Shown piece after piece: positions 51,216 to 62,039 of a stretch of DNA of 64,000 bases. The position numbers were made by a program, and so were the translations under genes. A model generated the notes under the pieces. The model did no database searches. It was given only the letters and a program-made list of their open reading frames with translations, and was not told the origin of the DNA. Numbering within the stretch: the first letter of the stretch is position 1; each line of letters opens with the position of its first letter. The DNA lies in assembly GCF_040954645.1 (NCBI RefSeq), contig NC_092809.1:127709914-127773913 (forward strand), written 5' to 3'. The DNA comes from Diabrotica undecimpunctata (Eukaryota > Arthropoda > Insecta > Coleoptera > Chrysomelidae).

Positions 51216-53397
51216 AGTAATTACTATTTAAATGGGAATAAGCCACAATTATAGGTTAAAGTACGTTTATTGACGTTTCAATTTCCACTTTGGAAATCGT
51301 TCTCAAAATACAAACATTAGTAAATTAAACAAATTTTGTTTTTTCTTTGTTAATTGGTGAAAGATTCTTCTAATAATTTAATTTTATCTGACTTATTTAT
51401 ATTGACAATTCAGATATACATTATACATTTTAAAGTAGACAACTCCAAAATGGTATTGCCAATATTGTTGAGTTGCGTTCCTGGGACGACTTTACTTGTA
51501 AGATAGTTCATTTGATTACATGAAATCAACTTTAACTTGAGAATATCCGAGAGAAAAAATCATAGCATGTAATTCGTCTTTAAAAAGTCAAACACATGCC
51601 ATGATGACAGTAAAAATCTCCTGTTAGTGATTCCATAGTAAATCATGAGGGAAAACCAGGAAAAAAACCTCACAATTGGTCATGCATTTAGTTTACTTTC
51701 AATTCAACGCCAAATTATGATTTGATACGTTTGTTATTTGAAATAACATAAATGATGTATTCTCTATATGTTACCGACTTACTAATACTGGTATTTTCCT
51801 TTTAATAACTTCCTCTTTTAATATGGGTAACCAGATCCTACTATATTCTGCCAAGGAATTTGCGACACAATTGGTCTCATTTAGCATAATTAGAGCCGCT
51901 TTTTTTAATTTTTCTATTTTTACCATCCGTTTCTTTTGGTACTATATTTGATATCATTCCAATAAACCCTATGTTCATTATCCCATACGTGTTTACATAT
52001 TTGAGATCTATCAAATTCTCTATTTTTAATATAAGATTAATGTTCACTTATTCTAACATTTAATGGCCTTGATGTTTCACCTAAATAAAACTGATCGCAT
52101 TCTATTCGGTCGATTGTTGAAAATTCCTTATTTATAAAAGATAAAGGATAATCATTTTTTAATAAAACAGATGTTAACATATGTTTCTCCTCCAAGAACG
52201 AATTTTCGTTAGAACAAGTAACTTTGGCTCTATCATATAAGGATTTACTGATTCCTTTTTTTATATTAATATTGTGATTTGATTTGAAATTTAAATATCT
52301 GTTGGTGTGTGTTGGTTTTCTATACACCTGAGTTTCATATCCAGTATCGTTCTTAGAGACTAAAACATCCAGGAAATGTAGTGTCTTATTATATTCCTTT
52401 TCCATGGTAAATGTTTTTTTTATTATTCAGAAATCTTCAGAAAATTCAACAGCTCTTATCCATGAGGCCATATTGAGAATACATCATCTACATATCTTCA
52501 CCATACTGTGGGTTTTAAATTTTGTTTAGAAATAATATTTGTTTTAAAATCTTCCATAAATATATCGGCTAATAATGGAGATAAACTAGAGCTAATTATT
52601 AGACTAAAATTTTGTTTATAAAATTCATTATTTAGTTGAAGATATATATATTATCAGTACATAATGTTAATAACTTCATTATAGCTGATATGTTTAGTCT
52701 TGTTCTAGGTGCCAATGTATCGTCACTCTCTAATTTTGTCTTGACTATATTTAAAGTCTTATCTAATAACACATTCGTAAATAAAATATTTATGTTAAAA
52801 CTTATCAAAGTATTATTTGAATTAAATTCAATATTGGATAATTTATTTAAAAAATGTTGTGTATTTTTTATAAATGTGTCATTTTTATTTGCAAATGGTT
52901 GTATCATATTTAATACAAATTTTGATAGTACACTACAACGAGAATTCATGGTACTACAAATGGGTCGAAGTGGTATATTTGTTTTATGAACTTTCGGTAC
53001 TCCATAAAAATGAGTGGTCTTACTATAACAAGGTGTAATTAATCTTCTCTGATAACTTGTTAAACAGTCTTTAAACTTGAATAAAGTTCTGTATATGAAT
53101 ACGAATAAACTATCTTACAAGTATAGTCGTCCCAGGAACGCAACTCAACAATATTTGCAATATCATTTTAAAGTCGTCTACTTTAAAATGTATATAGTAT
53201 GTCTGAATTGTCAATATAAATGAGTCAGATAAAATTAAATTATTAGAAGAATCTTTCACCAAGTAACAAAAAAACAGAATTTGTTTAATTTACTAATGTT
53301 TGTATTTTGAGAACGATTTCCGAAGTGGAAACTGAAACGCCAAAAACCATACTTTAACTTTTAATTGTGGCTTATGCCCATTTAAGTAGTAATCACT
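51216..53397 (-). mobile_element. Penelope-like element 3 with inverted terminal repeats, inside piggyBac 2
   Basis: The ends 51216-51510 and 53106-53397 are inverted repeats with several mismatches and small indels. Examples are AAATGGGAATAAGCCACAAT against AAATGGGCATAAGCCACAAT, and ACGATTTCC with GTGGAAA in both. The minus strand codes for a Penelope RT and GIY-YIG remnant. The arrangement is the same as element 1, in a different subfamily. The piggyBac frame continues on both sides. Confidence 0.8.
52020..53105 (-). pseudogene. Penelope-like RT with GIY-YIG remnant
   Basis: Minus-strand pieces read FMEYRKF in one frame (family GVPKVHK) and PFVVP. Then come SVLSKFVLNMIQPFANKNDT, NNTLISFNINILFTNVLLDK and TLNIVKTKLESDD. 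After a gap come SSSLSPLLADIFMEDFKT and RYVDDVFSIWPHG (the catalytic YVDD). The 52405-52037 frame reads KTLHFLDVLVSKNDTGYETQ and VYRKPTHTNRYLNFKSNHNI. It then jumps to FYLGETSRPLNVRISEH, the GIY-YIG core, with the spacer deleted. 'SFNIN' stands where 'SFDIV/VSLFTN' is usual, so an RT Asp is lost. It is dead. Confidence 0.8.
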
Positions 53398-53530
53398 TAT
53401 AGAACATTTAAATAATTGATTTAGAAAATATATGCTGGTTGGTGAAACCATATCAGGATCTGTTGATGAATCCATGGTACCGTACTACAGCCACCATAGC
53501 TGTAAACACCAAGCAACTAACAAAAAATAT
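53398..53530 (+). pseudogene. piggyBac-like transposase 2, start of catalytic domain
   Basis: The plus strand reads GSVDESMVPYYSHHSCKHQA then TN. 'SVDESMVPYYG.H…CK' is the first-Asp block of piggyBac transposases and follows naturally from the part ending at 51215. The rest of the catalytic domain is not found downstream; a different element begins by 53596. Confidence 0.8.
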
Positions 53531-53595
53531 AAACCATAATAATATGTAATGAATGTAACAATTATTGCGATATTAAGGAAATAAGTCTAAAGTAA

Positions 53596-54010
53596 ATGTT
53601 CAAAATGTCCACCTTTTAAGTCTGTACTAGTCTGTAACCGATATTTAAATGACCGAGAAACATTTCTTAACATTTGTAAGTCAATTTTAATAAAAGCTTT
53701 TATAGACCACCTAGTTGAATATGAGTGTTAACAAAATAGGGGTTGCTTAATGCATTGTAATGAAAATGCTGATTCACCGTTCCATTTTTGTGAAATGTAG
53801 CCTTATCTCCAAAAAGCACATAATAAAAAAAAATCGGTCTCTTTGCACTTGCTGCTGAGACCATTGACAAAAGGCTAATCTGCGTTGATAATCATCGATT
53901 GTCAATTCTTGACTGTCAGTTTATGTTTTTAAATGATTTTTGCCGCTAAAGTTTGACTAATGTCATGTTGACGTAAACTTTGATAAGTGCTGATGTAGGG
54001 ATCTTCAGTA
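53596..54010 (-). pseudogene. Mariner-related DDE transposase, broken, left part
   Basis: The minus strand reads VATTEDPYISTYQSLRQHDI (across the insertion edge), then SQTLAAKI, DYQRRLAFCQWSQQQVQRDR and FIMCF. The central catalytic part is missing, and the C-terminus follows as LQTSTDLKGGHFEHLL with a stop at about 53597. 'GGHFEHLL' is the usual end of this family. The N-terminal part continues at 55505. It was split by the P-like element. Confidence 0.75.
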
Positions 54011-54019
54011 GTAGCTACC

Positions 54020-55495
54020 CATGACACTATAGCAAACAAGGTATGCTCACTTGCCGTTCTAATTTTAATCGACTTTGCGCATGACGTCATAGCTTGACAA
54101 AGCCAGGGGACTTGTGTAGATCTTATTTTAACGATGCATCATATGGCAACGTTGTTCCATTACTGTAATAAACAACTTCGAAACTTAAACTGTTAACGGT
54201 AAGTATACCTCGATGCCATATCATGCACTAAGAAGTCATAACTAGTTACTTTCTGTGAAAACGTGGTTTGAAAATTAATAAGTAATTTGTAACATTAATT
54301 AAAGAAATATATGAATCTTCGATTTGATTGTGTGTATTACAAACAAAATAGATATTGCTACAAAACATAAATTAAATATAAGGCCGGTAAAATGTAAAGA
54401 ATTTGAAACATAACATAACTTCGTGATTTTTCTCTTGCAGATATTGTAATAATTATCTTTAATATTTTTATTTAGAATTAGTAATAAATACATTTTACAT
54501 ATAAAAAAAGTAATTTTACATCTTCGCTAACATTTACGTATTTTGCAGCTTCTGTTAGGTTTTTTAAATAATTTTTAGCTATTTTTAATTTATTGTTGTT
54601 GTGATTATAACTACAAAAAATATGTTCCAGTTCACTACATTTAATTACAAATTCCAGTGTTGGTTTGAGTAAACTACCCTCAGAAACGTGGTTTACCCAA
54701 GTAAACGATTTATCGTTAGTGTCCGGAATATATCCAAGTATTTCTTTTTTTGTAACTTAAATGAAATGAAACCGGCTAAATTTTTCAATCAATTCCATTC
54801 CAGGTCTTTTATATTTGAATTAATAAAATCCTGATGACTGTCATTTAAATTTTCACGGTTAATTTCTGTATCACCACTAGGAAGGTTTAGCGAGGAAAAG
54901 ATCTCTTCAGTGACAATTTCATAATAATTAATTATACTATTAGCAGTAATATTCCATTTAAGTTTTTCTTTTGAACAATAGTCAGCTTCTGTAAAATGTT
55001 TTGATCATATTCTCGCGGTTTCTACATTAAATTTGTCTCGCTGAAAACGCTTGAAGACCCATACTTTACGCATTTGTTTGTCTCTAGGAAACACAAAAAA
55101 ACGACACTTCGAAAAATATTTACTTTTTTTATTATAATTGTTTAAACAACCCACCACTGCACAGTACATTATGGCAACCAAATAATTAGTCTTCTTTATA
55201 AAGTAGCTACAGGTAGTCGAGAGGAAGTTGTGTACGATAAATAAATTAGGTGATATTAACACAGTAAACTGAATGTTTTCACCACAAAATTTATATAAGA
55301 ATATAATATACAAAGTCTTTACTACATCAATAAATAAATAAAAATATCATTCATTAAGTTTTAAAGCACACAGGATAGCAACAGATGGAGCATTTAACTT
55401 GGCATCATTAAAGTTGTCTCGGGCTTACGTCACAGGTGTGCGAGAGAGATGCAAGAACATGCGCGTTGACTTATCTTGTTAGTTATAGTATCATG
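54020..55495 (-). mobile_element. P-element-like deletion derivative with THAP domain
   Basis: The left end reads CATGACACTATAGCAAACAA. The right end reversed reads CATGATACTATAACTAACAA. GTAGCTACC flanks both sides (54011-54019 and 55496-55504), an 8-9 bp duplication as expected for P elements. The total of 1,476 bp is much shorter than an autonomous P element. It codes on the minus strand for a THAP domain fused to a P-transposase-like C-terminus. Confidence 0.75.
54299..55169 (-). pseudogene. THAP-domain P-element-like transposase, internally deleted
   Basis: It starts MYCAVVGCLNNYNKKSKYF, the first Cys pair of a THAP zinc finger, which binds the element's ends. FFVFPRDKQMRKVWVFKRFQ and RDKFNVETARI follow, then TGA where the third zinc ligand Cys should be, then SKHFTEADYCSKEKLKW. 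Past the stop the frame stays open: NDSHQDFINSNIKDLEWN, then FISFKLQKKEILGYIPDTND, then KSFTWVNHVSEGSLLKPTLE and FVIKCSELEHIF. 'W..H.S.G.L.KP' resembles the C-terminal part of P/THAP9 transposases. The RNase H-like catalytic centre is absent, so the copy was internally deleted before the stop arose. Confidence 0.7.
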
Positions 55496-55504
55496 GTAGC
55501 TACC

Positions 55505-55700
55505 AGTACATCATATTCCTTTCCTTTACTAAGTTTCGATTCTCTCAATTTTTTCATATACAACTGACCCAGTGCGAACAAAACAATCCATTAATTTTTT
55601 AAAAGCTCTTGCATTTGACTTCCTTCGTTGGGAAATCGCTCGTGATATATTCTGGATACAAGCAACCAATTTCTCCAACTTTATTCTTTCTAGTGGTAGA
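55505..55700 (-). pseudogene. Mariner-related DDE transposase, broken, N-terminal part
   Basis: The minus strand reads KLEKLVACIQNISRAISQRR, then KSNARAFKKLMDCFVRTGSV and VYEKIERIET before a stop. It ends in EYDVLVAT at the P-like insertion, where VATTEDPYIST resumes at 54019. RTGSV is the linker between the two helix-turn-helix motifs in this family. Confidence 0.6.
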
Positions 55701-56549
55701 ATAAATTAAGTAGAAAAAAAATTAGGTAAACTAATTATTGTGAATAAACTGAAAAATTAGAAAATTATTCGATAAAGTAAAACATATTATAGGGTATTAT
55801 TTCTTAAATATTATCAATATTTATTTAAATACCATAAAATTAAACATGAATCAGTTTACGAATTCTTTAAATTTTTAAAGTTTATATTTCCATCCAAAGC
55901 AGAATATTTATAACTTATAACTTATTATAAAGGAACAAATATTTCCACTAGGTTTTTACAAACACACTCAAAGAAACATCGAAGCCAGATGCATCGGCAA
56001 GTATTCATGTCAAATAAATATATTTTCCATCATCTAAAAATACGTAGCAATTTATAAAGTCGTTTTCTGTAAAATGGATAGGAAATGTCTCAATCATTCC
56101 ACCCGTAGTTGCAAGCGTAACCTAATTTAAAAATTGAAATTACTTCCCACGTTGGATCTCGCACAACTGCAAGGAATATCGAAAATAATGTAGAAAGTTG
56201 ACAAAACTAAAACTTGCATTTATTACGAAGATATGGCCTTAAAACTTATTCGGAAAAGATTATTATTTACAGGTAAGATTTTTTAAACATCAATCTATTG
56301 GCGTTCTTAAATTATAATTATCCCCATTTTTATCGATATGAAAAATGTGATCCAATTTCCCTAAATATACCGTTTTCATTACAAGATTTATAAGATACTG
56401 TTAACAAGACCATTGAAAAATTTGCCAAGAGTATCGAACAACGAGTTCTTCAACACGTCAATGTTGAGGCCATCCAGCTCCTCGATAACGCGGATCTGGC
56501 TTGAAGACACAAGATGAAGAAACCTTTTGAGTTAATTAAGTAAGTAGAA
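55701..56549. other. No gene recognised
   Basis: AT-rich. No frame, repeat or tail identified. Confidence 0.4.
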
Positions 56550-56551
56550 TA

Positions 56552-57839
56552 CGAGGATAGATTGATATTAAACTAGCCTTTGATAGATGGCGCTACTTGA
56601 TACCGAATTGGTTTCGGTGTTGTCATTTGCCATTCATGACATGACGTCTGTCAAAATTTTAAGTTTTAAAAACAATTAGTTTGGTTTTTACAGCCGTCAA
56701 AAGCAAGCAAATTTTGTGTTTTCGGAGATATGGAAAAAGTCGAGAATCGTTCGGTGATTAAGTTCCTCCACAAAAAGGGTAAAACGAATGTGCAAATCAA
56801 AGCCGACCTGGACGAAGTTTATGGTGAGGTTGCACCTTCGTAAGCAATAGTAAAATTTTCGAAAGCTGAATTTGTTCGTGGTCGTACAAGTGTTTTTGAT
56901 CATGAGCGTCCTGGGAGGCCAAATGAAGTCACCATGCCGGAAATGATCAACAAAGTCCATGACATGATTATGGTAGATCGTCGAATTAAGCTCCGCGAGT
57001 TAAAAGAGGTCCTAAACATTTCCTACAAATGCGTACACAATATTATTCACCATTATTTGGACATGAAAAAACTCTCCGCGCGATGGGTGCCGCGTTTGCT
57101 GACAATTGATCAATAGCAAAAACGTGTGACCACTGCGAAGACGCTTTCGGCGATGATACGGCGCGATCTGAAGGATTTTTTTCACCGATTTATCATCGTT
57201 GATGAACTGGGTGCATTATTACACATCGGAAACCAAAGAACAGTCGAAACAGTGGCGCAAACGCGGCGAAGGGCCGCCGAAGAAGGCAAAGAGTGCACAT
57301 TCGGCCGGCAATGTGATGACGACTGTTTTCTGGGATGCGAAGGACATCATCCACATCGACTACTTGAAAATAGGAAAAAAAATCAATGGTGAGTACTACG
57401 CAGCATTATTGGATCGATTCGATGCCAAATTGCGTCGAAAACGCCCCGGTTTGGAACGCAAAAAAGTGCTTTTTCAACAAGACAATGCACCGGCTCACCC
57501 ATCGGCCGTCGCTATGGCAAAATTACACGAATTGGGCTATGAATTGGTTAAACACCCACCGTATTCCCCAGATCTTGCCGCCAGCGATTTTTTCCTGTTT
57601 CCAAACCTAAAAAAATGGCTCGGAGGACGCCGTGTCGCAAAAAATGATCAAGTCGTCGCTGAAACTTCGGCCTATTTTGAAGAGCTCGAGCAAAATAACT
57701 ATTCGGATGAGATAAAAAATTGGAACATCGCCTTACTAAGTGTATCGAGCTATAAGGGGACTATGTTGAGAAATAAATCGATAATTCCAAAAAACTTGTT
57801 TTTTCTATCAAAAGCCAGTTTAATATCAATCCACCCTCG
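56552..57839 (+). mobile_element. Mariner element with TIRs and TA duplication
   Basis: TA lies at 56550-56551 and 57840-57841. The left TIR begins CGAGGATAGATTGATATTAA and the right, reversed, CGAGGGTGGATTGATATTAA. About 31 of 35 positions match. The length of 1,288 bp is the canonical mariner size. Both TIRs and the whole transposase region are retained, so this is the most complete DNA transposon in the window. Confidence 0.9.
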
Positions 57840-57885
57840 TATATTGCAAGTGATGGTACAGGTTATTATTTATGCAATAAATTAA
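56730..57885 (+). pseudogene. Mariner transposase, close to intact
   Basis: The frame begins MEKVENRSVIKFLHKKGKTN, then VQIKADLDEVYGEVAPS and a stop (56841-56843). Then come IVKFSKAEFVRGRTSVFDHE, RPGRPNEVTMPEMINKVHDM and YKCVHNIIHHYLDMKKLSAR, forming the paired-like DNA-binding domain. A second stop is at 57114-57116. RFIIVDEL holds the first catalytic Asp, but a frameshift near 57200 follows. The 228-codon frame then reads WVHYYTSETKEQSKQWRKRG, VLFQQDNAPAHPSAVAMAKL and PPYSPDLAASDFFLFPNLKK. The Asp of QDNA and the Asp of ASDF are 34 residues apart, as in mariner D,D(34)D. WLGGRRVAKNDQVVAETSAY follows. Two stops and one shift separate it from function. All three catalytic Asp are present. Confidence 0.9.
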
Positions 57886-58259
57886 AAGAACCTTAGGAAT
57901 ACTAGTGAATTTTTTTCTTAGTCCTAAGTTTTTAGTAATAATTTAGGCTAGAAAAAGTTGATTATTGATTATATTGTTTGATCATAATGTAATGTTCCTA
58001 AAGCATCTTATTGGTGTTATTTTAATAAAAAAAAGCACAAAACCTGCTAGTAGGTTAACGACACACGTAAAGTTTTGTGCTCGTATTGATTTTCAAGATT
58101 TACTCTGTAAAAATAATTATTTTGCAAAAAAATATTGCATGATTGTTCTATACACCAATAGTCAGTAGTGTTTGTAAAAATTTTGTGTAAAAAGTGCAAT
58201 AACAGTAAAAAATTACCGTGAGTATCATTTTACAATTTATTAATGTAAAACCACTACTA
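57842..58259. other. No gene recognised
   Basis: AT-rich spacer between the mariner and the non-LTR ORF1. Confidence 0.4.
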
Positions 58260-58283
58260 ATTATATAGAAGAAAAACCAGACC

Positions 58284-59065
58284 ATGCCGTCCACCCCTTT
58301 TTGTTTGAACCGTTGGAAGACCATAGTGATAGCTGACCGCAAACTCCAGTGCGACAGATGTAAGCGACAAATACACAACATGCAACGACCTTTCTTTAGC
58401 TTTAGAGGATCGCGTCACCCGACAGAAAATTCTTGAATTGAGTATCCTTTGTAAGTCTTGCAGCCCAAATATCTAATATTTCGGAAATAAAAGATCTTCT
58501 GCTAGACTTTAAAATGAAAATTCCTACGAAAATTGATGTTTTTAATAATAAAATAACTGAGTTTAATAATCTCAGCTTCAATCAAGCTCAGTCAGATTGA
58601 TTTATGTAAGTCTACCAAATTCACAGATAATATTGCTAACTAACTTGTAGATCGCATAACACGTACCAAAAATATTCTGATCAGAGGCATATTAGAATCT
58701 TTCTCTAGAAATGCACAAGATAGAAAATATGACGCAAATAAGGTGAACATTGTCTTGGAAACTGTTGGCTGCCAGGAAAAGCAAATCACCTTCTATAGAG
58801 TCGGCAAAGCAAACCAACAATTTTCCCGAATGATAAAGGTTGTAATGAGTTCAGAATATTACGTTAAAAATATTCTGAGAGATAAAACAAAACTTCTGGA
58901 GAACAAAGCCATGGAAAAATTCTCAATAATTGACAAAACGCTCATGCAATAGATACGTTTAAAAGAATTCTGAAGCGAACTAGAAACTCGCAAAAATAGC
59001 AATGAACGTCATTTAACTATTAAATACATTAATGGCACTCCCAGAATTACCAAATTTCGTTTATA
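58284..59065 (+). pseudogene. Non-LTR retrotransposon ORF1 protein (CR1/Jockey-type) with zinc finger
   Basis: The start is MPSTPFCLNRWKTIVIADRK then LQCDRCKRQIHNM. After a shift come TCNDLSLALEDRVTRQKILE and LSILCKSC. The Cys/His spacing suggests a PHD-like zinc finger. After stops come NILIRGILESFSRNAQDRKY, the open 58743-58952 frame (MNIVLETVGCQEKQITFYRV, MIKVVMSSEYYVKNILRDKT), then HLTIKYINGTPRITKFR. This layout is the RNA-chaperone ORF1 found upstream of the endonuclease-RT ORF in CR1-like elements. It carries multiple stops. The matching endonuclease is missing downstream. Confidence 0.65.
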
Positions 59066-59144
59066 ATTTTTCTACCGACAAATTTAATGACTGGCAATTT
59101 CTATATGCCAGTTAAGATTCACTTTCTGCTAAGTTTGACGAATT

Positions 59145-59970
59145 TGTATGGACAGTGTGCCGGTGTAGTTTCCAAGAAGAAGGGGTTCTAAATTAAGTAG
59201 GGGCTCTTCAGTACTTCTTGGAAAACACACTCGGAGGGAGGTAGTTCTCAACCTCAACACGGCGCGTAACAATGGCTTATAGGGAACGTCCTACAGATAT
59301 GTGGGATAGGTGTGAATAAGGCTTTGGCAAATAAACACCCTCGGATCAACTGAGAGCATTGCATAGGGCAGCAGCTATGTCATTACAGGATCGGAGCTGT
59401 AGAGAAAAATCTCTTTACCGGTCTGATACTGAATAATCACAGGCAGTAATTATGATTTAACCGGTTTTGATACTGCGAAGTAACCGAACGATTATCGGTA
59501 AAAGTAATCCCCCACTTGTTAGTCAACAGCTATAGGTGAAAGAACTGACATGTGGTAGGGCACTTCATTGCCCTGGAGCTGGGCATTGAGATGTGGAAAG
59601 CCACGGAATGACTACCACAATAAAGATCCGTAAAGATATCCCCAGGACATCACAATGGCTGAAAATCCAAAACAAATGGCTCTCAGTCCTAGGCACCCCT
59701 TAAGTGGGAAGAGGGTACTAAGAATCCCATAGTCAGCCAATAATGTCCCAAAAGTTAAAAGTATCGGTACGTGCAATATTCACAGCATATACCAAGCAGG
59801 CAAAGCAGCAAATATTCAAGAAATGACTCGCCTGAACATAGATATTTTAGGACGCAGTGAAGTCCGATGGCCAAATTCTTCTGGAATAAGAATTATAGAT
59901 AAACACCATATCTATTATTCTGGATACGACACAACAAGAAACAGAAATGGCGTAGCGATACATCTCTAAG
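59145..59970 (+). pseudogene. 5' end of an RTE-like non-LTR element (leader and endonuclease start)
   Basis: A less AT-rich 600 bp leader precedes a frame reading KVKSIGTCNIHSIYQAGKAA and NIQEMTRLNIDILGRSEVRW, then IIDKHHIYYSGYDTTRNRNG and VAIHL and a stop near 59970. 'ATWNVRSMYQAGKAANV..EM..LN.DILGISE.RW' is the usual start of the AP-endonuclease in insect RTE-like elements. The usual Asn of TWN is aligned with the Asn of CNIH, and the catalytic Glu of SE is present. It lies between pieces of a CR1-like element, so it probably inserted there. Confidence 0.75.
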
Positions 59971-60044
59971 ACAAAATTTTTAAGCAAGTGTTATTGAAAG
60001 TGGTTACATTAAAAAAGTCTACAAAGACAAACGATCCTCCTATG

Positions 60045-61800
60045 AAGCCTAAAGTTTTCATTCCTTCACTTTAAAACCTCAACCAGACTTTATGCTTTTC
60101 TGAAAAAGAGCCGCAACTCCCTCTTTAGCATTTTCACAGGTTCCTACTAAAGAATCTGGCTATTTAAGATTGATGGCTATCTACCATGCATATAACTGTA
60201 ATCGTGCCGTCGTACCCTTGCAGCAAGTTGAATTCACAGTTGATCATGTCAAACAACAGTTAATTAAACTTCGCACAGCCGCTTTAACTGGTTTAGATGG
60301 TTTCGCTATAAACCTGGTAAAAAGATCCGCCGACACGCTTGCAATACCCTTAACAATATCTATGCAAACTTCTTTTATCCAGAATTCCTTACTCCCTAGT
60401 TAAAAATAAGCATCCGTCACCGCTATTTTTTAAAAAAGGCAACAAACTCGACCTTCAACAAATATTGTCCGATAACTAAACTTGCTGCCAGTAGTTGACA
60501 AAGTCATTAAAGCCATTATTTCCGAGGAGATGACCAAATTCCTTCTCCAGGAACATATTATTCCAACACAGCAACACGGATTTTTTTCTGGTCGCTCCAC
60601 TCTACCTAATCTCCTACATTGTGTTAACGACTAGACGTCATTCCATAACATTTTTCAGCCGGTTGACGTTGTTTATCTAGATTTTTCTAAAGCTTTTGAC
60701 CATGTTTCTAAGCGTAGAGTTCTGTATGAGCTTTTCGGCGTTCGTGGTACTTTACCTTGCTGCATAGATGATTTTCTGACAGATCGACATTACAAAGTTA
60801 GAGTTGGCGAATATTTCTTACAAGACAGGTTAGTGGAAAGTGGAGTGCATTAGGGTTTTGTTCTTCGACCTTTGCTTTTTAGGGCTTATACCAGCCAAGT
60901 TTCTTATTATGTTTTAAGTAAAATATCATTGTATTTTGATGTTACAAAAATATATGCTAATTGAATCACAAACCAGCTAACCCTTCAAATAAACTTCGAC
61001 TCTATTTAAACTTTGTGTTTCAGTGGCTACTATCCTTAAATGCGAAACAATGTATATTACTTTAAATTGGTAAAAATAACACACTTGTACCGTACTTTGT
61101 TAACGGGCAACCATTAGATTCTGAGTTCTAGTATAACGACTTTGGTGTTATCGTAAACAGCAGCCTAACTCGCTTTAACCAGAATACTTATATTTGTAAA
61201 AGTGCGAACTCCAGAATACATCTTATTCGAAGGTGTTTTTCGAGAGTTTTTAATGCTGTCATTATATAAACTTTACACTCTTTATGTAACACCGATTCTG
61301 GTATTCCTAAATACGCTGGACCAACGCGGTATTCCGATTTTTTTTGAGACAAAGTTTTGTTGAAAAACGTTTAAAGAAAAGCCACTCGAAATCCTTTGGG
61401 ACTAAGAAGACCTTCTTAGACAGAAAGACTTTGTATGGCTAACCTAACTTCTTTTGAACTTCGTCGACAACGTGGAGACAATTACTATAGTTAAAATATT
61501 AAAATTTAATCTCAGAAATCGAGACGAAATGTTTACCATAAATCAAAGTGAACACCTCAGAGGTCACCAGTTTAAACTTAGAAAAAAAAAGAACTTTTCT
61601 ACAAGATCAAGACAAAACTTTCTACCAAATAGAGCTTTTGAGAGCTGGAATAATTTTAGTGATAATATTGTCTCCCTCTACTTACGCGTTCAAAAACAGA
61701 CTTGACCGTTTTATGTTATAGTTAAAATATTGTTTTTCTTAAACTAAAAATTGTAATTTTGTAATTTTTTTTTGTAATTGTGTAATTTACTAATAGGTGA
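60045..61800 (+). pseudogene. CR1/L2-like non-LTR reverse transcriptase, degenerate
   Basis: Plus-strand pieces read VEFTVDHVKQQLIKLRTAAL, TGLDGFAINLVKRSADTLA, then FSGRSTLPNLLHC-like sequence with QQHGFF. Next come VDVVYLDFSKAFDHVSKRRV, TDRHYKVRVGEYF and VESGVH, a stop, GFVLRPLLF. The catalytic YxDD region reads SLYFDVTKIYAN, so the Asp pair is lost. Then come VNGQPLDSEF and DFGVIVNSSLTRFNQ, and the C-terminal block NLTSFELRRQRGD and EHLRGHQFKLRKKKNFSTRS with FLPNRAFESWNNFSDNIVSL. The 'L..LELRRLRGD…' end is characteristic of CR1/L2-type LINEs. It is heavily mutated. ORF1 at 58284 may belong to the same copy. Confidence 0.75.
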
Positions 61801-62039
61801 CTAATGTAATTTATTTGTTTTTGGGCACAATAGGTCCCTTTGACCCTGCCTATTAATTATAATAAATATTAATAGTAATGATAATGACCAGACCACCGCT
61901 ACCAAAAATAAACTCTTGTACGAAACTAGGTGCGCTCTTACAATTTATGAATACTGAGCAATAGAACTCTAACTAAACTCTCTCTTACTCTAACTCTAAC
62001 TCAATTCTACTGCAGAAAGTGCCAGTTACTGCTCCCTAC
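61801..62039. other. Spacer with short CTCTAACT-type repeats
   Basis: An imperfect run of CTAACTC/CTCTTACTC units lies at about 61966-62004. Otherwise non-coding. Confidence 0.4.

Noticed and set aside
51270..51310. Hammerhead core in Penelope element 3 (also 53310-53340)
   Set aside because: A stem (ATTTCC/GGAAAT) followed by TGAAAC exists, but the preceding bases read TTGAGAACG, not CUGANGA, so the core is not met.
61966..62004. CTCTAACT-like run as telomeric repeat
   Set aside because: Too short and irregular, and not the TTAGG/CCTAA unit expected for insects.
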